Source: Candidatus Omnitrophota bacterium (lineage in GTDB: Bacteria > Omnitrophota > Gorgyraeia > Tantalellales > Tantalellaceae). Taken from it: a DNA stretch of 45,555 nucleotides. The notes beneath the pieces were generated by a model, which worked only from the letters and a program-made list of their open reading frames with translations, made no database searches and was not told the DNA's origin. Where the stretch lies: the NCBI GenBank assembly GCA_024277375.1, contig JAJRVD010000045.1, positions 1 to 45,555 of the forward strand, read 5' to 3'. Each line of letters starts with the position of its first letter. Position 1 is the stretch's first letter. Positions 18,466-26,364 of this stretch are shown here, one piece after another. A program made the position numbers and the translations under genes.

Positions 18466-21030
18466 ATGATACGACGTATACCAAATGACTCTGGGGAGAG
18501 TTATCGTCCTATTGATGAGTTAGAAAAAGGCGAGGTTTATGACTATAGTGATGTTATAGTTAAAAAGCCTTGGGGTTATGAATACCTTGTGTTCGAGAAT
18601 AAGCATGTGGCTATCTGGCTATTGCATATTGCTCGCTTGCGTAAGACCTCAATGCATTGCCATCCAAATAAGAAGACAGGTTTAATTCTACTCCATGGTG
18701 AAGCAACCTTCAGTCATGGAGACGGAGATATTAAGCTGAGTGCTACGGATGGAGTAGTTATAGAGGAAGGCGCTTTTCATTCAACCGAAGCTTCAAGCTC
18801 GCATCCCATTTCTCCATTTTCGGAAAATGGTATATGGGTAATGGAAATTGAATCTCCTCCTTTAAAGACAGACCTTGTTCGCAAGCAGGATGAATATGGC
18901 AGAGCAGGTAAGTCCTACGAGGGTACTGATAATATGGTTTTCGAACCGCAGGAAATTCTAAAATTTGCTGATGTCAAACATGGTGAAGTGATGCAAAAAA
19001 GACTTCAGGATTCGCTGTTTACCGTAAGGAGAGGTGGTTTTGATATCGATGTTAATCCGCCTTCACCGGACGCGCTTGTGTCGATTATTGGCATGGATGA
19101 TGATGAAGCTTCCGATAATCCGAGCCTTGCTATAGGAGATCTTGTTCCTTTTACGGAGTTTTGCGAAAAAACAAAAGATGAAGACTTGTCTAAGTATTTA
19201 ATTCTTACAATTGAAAGGTCAAAAGCATTGGTAAAAGTATCTGATTATATCTTTTCCTACATTGCCAGTTTGGGCGTTAAGGATGTATTTGCGGTTTCAG
19301 GTGGCGGTGCGATGCATTTAGTCGATTCGCTTGGGAGTAACAAGGATCTTAACTATGTGGCCGTTCACCATGAACAGGCAGGTGCGATGGCGGCCGAAGG
19401 GAATTCGCGTATTACCGGCAAGCCGGGGGTGGCGTTAGTAACGTCTGGACCAGGTGGAACTAACGCTATCACCGGCGTATGCGGAGCGTGGATCGATTCA
19501 ATTCCAACCATATACATCTCAGGGCAGGTTACCTCTGATACTCTGATAAAGGATACAGGGCTTAGACAGTTCGGGATACAGGAATCCAATATCGTGGAAC
19601 TTGTAACCCCAATCACAAAGTATGCAGTAACCGTTGAAGATTCAAAAAGAATAAGGTATGAAGTTGAAAAGGCTGTCTATATTGCTACCCATGGGAGGCC
19701 GGGTCCCGTGTGGCTGGATATTCCTCTAAACGTTCAGAGTGCCATAGTTAATGTAGAAGAGCTAGAATCGTTTAGCCCGGAGGAAGAAAAGCCGGATGCC
19801 AAAACTCTTAAAAGAGAGGTTGCTAAGTGTATTGAACTTCTAAAGAAAGCAAAAAGGCCGGTAATAATAAGCGGATATGGGATAAGGCTTGCAGGGGCTG
19901 AAAAAGATTATGTTGAGCTTGTCGAGCGGTTGGAGGTGCCAATAATATCTTCGTGGACGTCGAGCGATCTCTTGCCGACAGACCATGAAAATTATGTTGG
20001 ACGTGGCGGCATTATTGGAGATAGAGCAGGGAACTTTACTGTTCAAAATTCCGATCTTCTTTTGATAATCGGGTCACGCATGTCCATTCCACAAGTCGGG
20101 TATAACTACAAGATATTTGCAAGGGGTGCCAGAAAAATCATGGTCGATATTGCAGATGAAGAGCTTAATAAGCCATCCATTTCGCTTGACCTCTCGATAA
20201 AACGCGATGCAAAAGAGTTTATAGACGAGCTTAATAAACAGTTGAAAGAGGAGAATGTTTCACTGGATATAGGTGAATGGAGAAGTAAGACAGCTGAATG
20301 GAAAAGGAAGTATCCGGTTGTTCTCCCAGAATACAAGGAGAACAAGAATTACATAAATTCATATCACTTTATTGATGTTCTTTCAGAGAAGCTGGATAGC
20401 AGTGCGGTTGTTGTTACTGATATGGGTACCAGCTTTACATGTACGATGCAAACTTTTCGGACAAAGGCGGGACAAAGGCTGTTCACCTCGTCAGGTCATG
20501 CATCAATGGGCTTCGGGTTGCCCGGGGCGATAGGGGCGTGCTATGGACGGGGTAAACGGAAAACCATTTGTATCGCTGGTGATGGCGCATTGCAGATGAA
20601 CATCCAAGAGCTGGAGACGGTGGCTCATAACAAACTTCCAATAATTCTGTTTGTATTGAACAATCGTGGGTACTTGACCATAAAACTGATGCAACAAAAT
20701 CACTTTGGTAAATATATTGGTACCGATCCAAGTAGCGGAGTGACTTGTCCTGATATCATTAAACTTGCCAAAGCACATGGAATTGATGGTGAAAAAGTTT
20801 CCAATCAAAAAGAGCTGGATGAGAGGATAGACGATATTCTTGCCAAGCAGGGTCCTTATATCTGTGAAATTGTTATGTCGGAAGATCAGGCTCTTATACC
20901 GAGGGTTTCATCGTTGAAGAAAGCCGATGGTTCCATAGTCTCCAAACCACTTGAAGATATGTTCCCGTTTCTGGATAGGGATGAATTTAACAACAACATG
21001 GATGTTGATACAGTAGAAGTCCTCAGGTGA
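18466..21030 (+). CDS. Cupin domain fused to TPP-dependent acetolactate-synthase-like enzyme
   Basis: N-terminal about 240 aa: KPWGYEYLVFENKHVAIW...MHCHPNKKTGLILLHGEATF...EEGAFHSTEAS (cupin). C-terminal: FAVSGGGAMHLVDSL, VHHEQAGAMAAEG, VTSGPGGTNAITGVCGAWIDSIPTIYISGQV, TPP motif GDGALQMNIQELETVAHNKLPIILFVLNN. Confidence 0.9.
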   Translation: MIRRIPNDSGESYRPIDELEKGEVYDYSDVIVKKPWGYEYLVFENKHVAIWLLHIARLRKTSMHCHPNKKTGLILLHGEATFSHGDGDIKLSATDGVVIEEGAFHSTEASSSHPISPFSENGIWVMEIESPPLKTDLVRKQDEYGRAGKSYEGTDNMVFEPQEILKFADVKHGEVMQKRLQDSLFTVRRGGFDIDVNPPSPDALVSIIGMDDDEASDNPSLAIGDLVPFTEFCEKTKDEDLSKYLILTIERSKALVKVSDYIFSYIASLGVKDVFAVSGGGAMHLVDSLGSNKDLNYVAVHHEQAGAMAAEGNSRITGKPGVALVTSGPGGTNAITGVCGAWIDSIPTIYISGQVTSDTLIKDTGLRQFGIQESNIVELVTPITKYAVTVEDSKRIRYEVEKAVYIATHGRPGPVWLDIPLNVQSAIVNVEELESFSPEEEKPDAKTLKREVAKCIELLKKAKRPVIISGYGIRLAGAEKDYVELVERLEVPIISSWTSSDLLPTDHENYVGRGGIIGDRAGNFTVQNSDLLLIIGSRMSIPQVGYNYKIFARGARKIMVDIADEELNKPSISLDLSIKRDAKEFIDELNKQLKEENVSLDIGEWRSKTAEWKRKYPVVLPEYKENKNYINSYHFIDVLSEKLDSSAVVVTDMGTSFTCTMQTFRTKAGQRLFTSSGHASMGFGLPGAIGACYGRGKRKTICIAGDGALQMNIQELETVAHNKLPIILFVLNNRGYLTIKLMQQNHFGKYIGTDPSSGVTCPDIIKLAKAHGIDGEKVSNQKELDERIDDILAKQGPYICEIVMSEDQALIPRVSSLKKADGSIVSKPLEDMFPFLDRDEFNNNMDVDTVEVLR

Positions 21031-21055
21031 AAATATTTAACCGGATTGAAATTCG

Positions 21056-22591
21056 ATGGCGACTGTTAATCTTTTAGACCTTGCATTGGTAAGCAACCCA
21101 GATACAGATAATGTTGCGGTTGCTCTTAAAGATATAGCTAAGGGAATCATTGTACCGCTTGCAAACGGTGACAGCTTGAAAGTTAGAGAGAATATTTTAA
21201 AGTCGCACAGGTTTGCAACCCGGAAAATCGGAAAAGGTGACTATCTGATGCAATACGGCCAACCCTTTGGACGTTCGATGGGGATTGAAGCTGGAGAGGC
21301 GGTATCGCCGAAAAATGTGGAAAATGTTTTGCCTAAAATAGATACCAACAGTCATGTTGATCCAGAAAAAACTTTGTATGATTCCGAGCTAACAGAAAAG
21401 AAATTTCTTGGGTATAAAAGAGCCACAGGGAAGGTTGGCACCAGAAACTACTATCTTGTTGTACCCACATCGATGTGCGTTAGTGAGACGGCGCTTCAGG
21501 TATCTCAATTACTGGATAGTACTTCGGAATACTGTAATATAGACGGAATCGTTGCGATTCCAAATACTGAAGGATGCGGGTGCGCATCTACAGGACAGAT
21601 AGAACGTTTCTTGAGAGTCCTCAAAGGTTACATTACCCATCCCAATGTGGGGGGGTGCCTAATAATAGATTTGGGTTGCGAGCAAACTAACTATCAAGTC
21701 GTGAGGGAATATCTCGATAACGGGGTAAACGGCATTCCGGTTGACTGGTTGACTGTTCAGGAATCTGGTGGCACCCGGATGACTATTGAAGAAGGCAAAA
21801 AGTTAATAGAGGGAGTGCTTTCGGAAGTTAATAAAATTGAAAGAACCCCTGTTTCGATATCCAACCTTGTTTTGGGGACAGAATGCGGGGCCTCAGATTC
21901 ATTTTCTGGCATTACTGCGAACCCGTTAATAGGCAGGGTGGCGGATATGATTGTGCGAGGCAAGGGAAAGGCGATTCTATCTGAAATTCCAGAAATGATT
22001 GGAACGCTTGGTGCGTTCTTGCCAAGATTCAGGAGTATGGAAGTTCTGGATAAGTTCAAAAATGTCCAAAAATGGTACGAAGAGTTGGCGCAAAAGCTTG
22101 GGCTTACACTTGAAGATAATCTTGTAGATAAAAATATTGAAGGTGGTTTGATAAATAATGTTTTGAAAAGTTTGGGGGCGGTTATCAAAGGAGGCTCTAC
22201 AGCCATTGAAGATGTGGTGGAGTATGGGGAATCTCTTACAAAGGATGGCCTGACTATTATGCAGGGCCCGGGTGGAGACCCAGAGTCGGTTACCGGAATG
22301 GTTGCAAGCGGCGCAAATATAGTTTGCTTTTCCACAGGTTTTGGCGCGACTTCCGGGAATGCTATATGTCCGGTGATAAAAATTTCCTCGAATGACGAAG
22401 TTTTTGATAAACTTCCTGAAGATATTGACTTTAACGCTGGTGCGATTGTTAGTGAAAAGGCTGATGTTGGTCATCTGTCCGATGAACTGTTGCAAAAGGT
22501 CATAGATGTAGCATCTGGAGAAAAAACATGGTCAGAGAAGTGGAAGCAACGACAATTTCAGGTATGGACAGCAGGGAAATTGCCTCTATAA
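21056..22591 (+). CDS. UxaA/GarD-family (altronate/galactarate dehydratase-like) protein
   Basis: NVAVALKDIAKG N-terminal SAF-like region, GYKRATGKVGTRNYYLVVPTSMCVSETA, NTEGCGCAS, GCEQTNY, LGTECGASDSFSGITANPLIGR, MQGPGGDPESVTGMVASGANIVCFSTGFGATSGNAICPVIKIS. Confidence 0.9.
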   Translation: MATVNLLDLALVSNPDTDNVAVALKDIAKGIIVPLANGDSLKVRENILKSHRFATRKIGKGDYLMQYGQPFGRSMGIEAGEAVSPKNVENVLPKIDTNSHVDPEKTLYDSELTEKKFLGYKRATGKVGTRNYYLVVPTSMCVSETALQVSQLLDSTSEYCNIDGIVAIPNTEGCGCASTGQIERFLRVLKGYITHPNVGGCLIIDLGCEQTNYQVVREYLDNGVNGIPVDWLTVQESGGTRMTIEEGKKLIEGVLSEVNKIERTPVSISNLVLGTECGASDSFSGITANPLIGRVADMIVRGKGKAILSEIPEMIGTLGAFLPRFRSMEVLDKFKNVQKWYEELAQKLGLTLEDNLVDKNIEGGLINNVLKSLGAVIKGGSTAIEDVVEYGESLTKDGLTIMQGPGGDPESVTGMVASGANIVCFSTGFGATSGNAICPVIKISSNDEVFDKLPEDIDFNAGAIVSEKADVGHLSDELLQKVIDVASGEKTWSEKWKQRQFQVWTAGKLPL

Positions 22592-22626
22592 CATTTTCCA
22601 TGATAAGGTATCTCTTGGAGTGATTA

Positions 22627-23919
22627 ATGGATCAACGTAAAGATAAAAATGGCAGGTCAAACCTTGAAACGAATATCCCTGATGAAATAAGTACCGACAA
22701 GCGTGGTGGGCATAAGGTAAGGACTGGAAGAAAAATTGTGGATCGCCACAAGCTTGATCAGGTTCAGGTGAGCGAATCTGGTGAAAAGCATCCCAACACA
22801 TTTACCGGACATACCTACAAGAACAAAGGTGAAAAATTCAGGCTGGATGGGCATAAGCTTCTTTATCACCTTGACATAGTGAATGCCTGGAAAAAAGGGG
22901 AGCGGGTTGCCCCTATCTCAATAGATATGGGGTTAACAAAGTTCTGCAACACCGCCTGTATCTACTGCATCGGTGTTACGCAGGGAGGCTTTAGCCGTGG
23001 TTCAATGATTGAGCGTGATGCCCTTATGCGATTTATAGAAGACTGTGGGCGATTGGGTGTGAAGTCTGTTGCCTTCATAGGTGATGGTGAGCCGACGATG
23101 AACCCAGCAATGTACGACGCTATTGTACTTGGTAAGAAAAACGGGATAGATATAGGTATCGGTACCAACGGTATCGAACTGGACATGAGTAGGGCGCACG
23201 ACATTCTGAGAGATGCTACATACATCAGAATTAATTTAAGTGCTGGAACGCCGAAAGGGTTTAAAAAAATTCATCAATCTCCTGTAGAGAAATTTGATAC
23301 TCTCTGCGAAAAGATGGCTAGCCTTGTAAAGATTAAAAAAGAGAATGACTATCCATGTACTATCGGCATCCAAATGGTTTTGATTCCAGAAAATTTTGGT
23401 GAAGTGATAAGCCTCACTGAGTTGGGCGCGAAGCTTGGGGTTGACTATCTCCAAATCAAGCAATGCTCCGATACTGAATATAAGGAACTGGGGGTGAACC
23501 CCGCAGATTATGAAAGAGCAAGAGACATTCTTAAAAAAGCAGAGACGTACAACACCGATGAATTTTTCGTGAAGGTTAAGTGGAATAAAATAGATATTCT
23601 CAGCGATACTGAAAACTATAAAGGTGGTTTCAGGAAATATGATATTTGCTATGGAACCCCGCTACTTGGGCAAATAAGCGGAAATGGAAAGGTTTACCCT
23701 TGTGGTCCATTCTTCGAAAAACAAAGGTTCCTTATGGGGGATGTAAACAAGGAGTCATACTACGATATTGTTAAAAGCGACAAGTATTGGGAAGTTCAGC
23801 AGGATATTATAGATAACGTGGACGTTCATTATGACTGTACTGTCGGTTGCCGGCAGGATTATATCAACAAGTTTCTCTGGGATGTTAAAAACCCACCGGA
23901 TCACACCAACTTTATCTGA
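22627..23919 (+). CDS. Radical SAM protein with C-terminal SPASM-like cysteine cluster
   Basis: KFCNTACIYC (CxxxCxxC), GDGEPTMNP, C-terminal CYGTPLLGQISGNGKVYPCGPF...HYDCTVGCRQDY. Confidence 0.88.
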   Translation: MDQRKDKNGRSNLETNIPDEISTDKRGGHKVRTGRKIVDRHKLDQVQVSESGEKHPNTFTGHTYKNKGEKFRLDGHKLLYHLDIVNAWKKGERVAPISIDMGLTKFCNTACIYCIGVTQGGFSRGSMIERDALMRFIEDCGRLGVKSVAFIGDGEPTMNPAMYDAIVLGKKNGIDIGIGTNGIELDMSRAHDILRDATYIRINLSAGTPKGFKKIHQSPVEKFDTLCEKMASLVKIKKENDYPCTIGIQMVLIPENFGEVISLTELGAKLGVDYLQIKQCSDTEYKELGVNPADYERARDILKKAETYNTDEFFVKVKWNKIDILSDTENYKGGFRKYDICYGTPLLGQISGNGKVYPCGPFFEKQRFLMGDVNKESYYDIVKSDKYWEVQQDIIDNVDVHYDCTVGCRQDYINKFLWDVKNPPDHTNFI

Positions 23920-23931
23920 ATGCTATAATTT

Positions 23932-24699
23932 ATGGAAAATTCAAAGCTTGATATATCTATAATCATGCCTGCCTTGAACGAACAGGCGAATATAATTGAT
24001 GCAATTGATGACACGAACAAAGCGTTTGATGAATACTCCATTAACGGTGAAATCATCGTTATGAATGATGGGAGTACGGATGATACTAGGCGGCTGGTGG
24101 AAGAGGAAATGAAAAGCAATAGCAGAGTTCGTCTGGTAAACCATGAAAAACCTTACGGTCTGGGAGGGTCATTCTGGGATGGCGTGGATCATGCTAATGG
24201 CGGCGTGATTTTGTGCATACCCGGCGATAATGAAAATGACGTTCCAGAGATTTTACGGTACTTTAAATTACTTGACCATGTTGATATGGTTATTCCGTTC
24301 GTTTATAACAAAGAGGTGCGGTCTCTCTTTAGAAATGGCCTCTCATTCCTGTATCGCTTTATAATAAATTCTACTTTTGGGGTTTATTTAAATTATACCA
24401 ACGGTACCGTGTTGTACAGAAAATCGGTCTTGGAAAAATTGGAGTATCGAAGTTCGAGTTTCTTTTTTCAAACCGATATACTTATTCGGCTATTAAAGCG
24501 CAACTATCTTTTTGCAGAGGTTCCGTATCGTCTGGATGTTAGAAACGTTGGTGAATCAAAGGCGGTGTCATTTCCTTCCTTGTTGCAGGTTGTTAGAGGC
24601 TACTTAAGACTTGTGAAAGATATTTATGGAAAATCAAAGTCGAAAGCTAAAATATTTCCAGATGATACTATGTCTGCTAAAAGGCATAACTCAGATTAA
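23932..24699 (+). CDS. Family 2 glycosyltransferase
   Basis: ISIIMPALNEQANIIDAID, VMNDGSTDDTRRLVEEE, ILCIPGDNENDVPEI; GT-A fold. Confidence 0.88.
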   Translation: MENSKLDISIIMPALNEQANIIDAIDDTNKAFDEYSINGEIIVMNDGSTDDTRRLVEEEMKSNSRVRLVNHEKPYGLGGSFWDGVDHANGGVILCIPGDNENDVPEILRYFKLLDHVDMVIPFVYNKEVRSLFRNGLSFLYRFIINSTFGVYLNYTNGTVLYRKSVLEKLEYRSSSFFFQTDILIRLLKRNYLFAEVPYRLDVRNVGESKAVSFPSLLQVVRGYLRLVKDIYGKSKSKAKIFPDDTMSAKRHNSD

Positions 24700-24714
24700 T
24701 CGGTTTCTGGTTAT

Positions 24715-25236
24715 ATGAAAATCTTTTTATGGGGGAATGCCCTTCTGATTCTCAGTTTTCTTATACATCTTGTAATTTGGAAAATACGAGTTCCGCAACG
24801 ACAGACAAAAACTCTTTTTACCCTGTTTGGTATGTTACTGTTTCTGGAAATCCCTCTTATTGATATTGTTTCCGACCACTTCCCCGCTCTTGCAGAATAT
24901 AGGCTAGATAATCTTATGGAATACGCGCACGTTTCCCTCTATTACCTTTGCCTGTCATTAATGTACATAGTTTTTTATGGAGCTCTTGAGGTTGATAGTC
25001 CTTCGCTGGTGATGGTCTTAAGAGTTGCAAAGGAGGGGGTGCAAGGTTTGCCTATAAGCGAGTTCTACGAATCGATGAACGATGATCTTCTGGTAAAGCC
25101 TCGTGTCGAAAATCTTGTTCGGGATAAGCAGGCTATTTTTGAAAACGGCAAGTATAAAATAAGTGAAAAGGGACGCTCATTCATATCGATTTTTATTTTT
25201 TACAGGAAACTACTCAATGCAGGGAAGGGCGGATAG
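24715..25236 (+). CDS. Small integral membrane protein with possible C-terminal winged-helix-like segment
   Basis: 173 aa; about 3-4 N-terminal TM helices, then LPISEFYESMND..VKPRVENLVRDKQAIFENGKYKISEKG. Confidence 0.7.
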   Translation: MKIFLWGNALLILSFLIHLVIWKIRVPQRQTKTLFTLFGMLLFLEIPLIDIVSDHFPALAEYRLDNLMEYAHVSLYYLCLSLMYIVFYGALEVDSPSLVMVLRVAKEGVQGLPISEFYESMNDDLLVKPRVENLVRDKQAIFENGKYKISEKGRSFISIFIFYRKLLNAGKGG

Positions 25237-25773
25237 TTGGAACAGATGTCAACTAACTTAACTCAGCTACTGATCCCTATCTTTGCAATGGTTGTGAATG
25301 TTCTTGTGCATATTCTTGGATATAGGTACCTGTTGAGGGGTGCGTTGTTGAAATCGTTACTAGTAGGTTTTGCTTCGGGGTTTCTGATGATAACCTTCTG
25401 CGAATCATACCTCTTCTTGCACGGTGATGCAGGTCTTTGGGAAACTTTTCCATTGCTTTTAGTAAATCAGGCGATTTACTTTTCACTTTGGTACTGTTAC
25501 TTTAACTTTGTAAATATGGGAGAGACTGCCCGCAGAGTTAGACTTATGAGAGAGCTGATTGAACAGACCGAGGGGTTGACGTATGATGAACTTCTCCAAA
25601 AGTATAATGCACAAGAAATGGTTAAGCGAAGGATTGGGAGACTTTTGAGTAAATCTCAGATTATCGAAAAGGATGGCAGGTTTTATTCCGGTAAGCCGAC
25701 CGTTCTTTTTATAGCGAAGGTTGTTATATTCATGAAGCTATTTGTTTTAGGCAAAAAGAGCGAGTACGAGTAA
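25237..25773 (+). CDS. Small integral membrane protein, same architecture as upstream neighbour
   Basis: 178 aa; TM helices followed by LTYDELLQKYNAQEMVKRRIGRLLSKSQIIEKDGRFYSGK; starts TTG directly after the upstream stop (alternative ATG 25246). Confidence 0.7.
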   Translation: MEQMSTNLTQLLIPIFAMVVNVLVHILGYRYLLRGALLKSLLVGFASGFLMITFCESYLFLHGDAGLWETFPLLLVNQAIYFSLWYCYFNFVNMGETARRVRLMRELIEQTEGLTYDELLQKYNAQEMVKRRIGRLLSKSQIIEKDGRFYSGKPTVLFIAKVVIFMKLFVLGKKSEYE

Positions 25774-25777
25774 CAGC

Positions 25778-26362
25778 TTATCCGTTTTTGTGAGCAATAA
25801 TCACGTCCAAAAGGCAGTGAAGTATTGCTTGATGAAGAATTTCAACCGGGCCGTAACTGCTAGAGCCAACATAGAAGTTGATTTTTCCCATTTTTGAGAG
25901 TGGGTTTTCGGAGTTAAACCCGGAAAGGGTTATGAGGTTGCATCCTTTTGAAATTGCGACTTTCGCGCCACGAATAATATTCTCTGATTTTCCGGAACTG
26001 CTTATCGCTATCAGAAGGTCTCTGTTATCTGCAAATACCTCTAGAGGTTTTTCAAACAGGCATTCAAATCCGTAGTCGTTTCCAATGCAAGTTAATAACG
26101 AGGAGTCGTTAAAAGCTGTTGCTTTTATCCCGCCGTTTTTCCAAAAATCTGTAGCCATATGGCTGGAAAAAGCGGCACTCGCGCCGTTTCCTATAAATAT
26201 CACCTTCCCGTTTGAATCGGCCGTTGACAGTATTATCTCCGCGGCTTTTTCTATTCCGCAAAAAACCTCAATTTTCTCGCTGTCCTTGCCAGTTGCGTTG
26301 ATAGCGTTCATCAAGGTTTTTAACTCTTCAAAATATTTTTCTGCACTTTTTCGCATTTTCAA
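25778..26362 (-). CDS. SIS-domain phosphosugar isomerase, GmhA-like (divergent)
   Basis: FIGNGASAAFSSHMATDFWKNGGIKATAFNDSSLLTCIGNDYGFECLF, AISSSGKSENI, EILHQAILHCLL. Confidence 0.85.
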   Translation of the reverse strand: MKMRKSAEKYFEELKTLMNAINATGKDSEKIEVFCGIEKAAEIILSTADSNGKVIFIGNGASAAFSSHMATDFWKNGGIKATAFNDSSLLTCIGNDYGFECLFEKPLEVFADNRDLLIAISSSGKSENIIRGAKVAISKGCNLITLSGFNSENPLSKMGKINFYVGSSSYGPVEILHQAILHCLLDVIIAHKNG

Positions 26363-26364
26363 CC

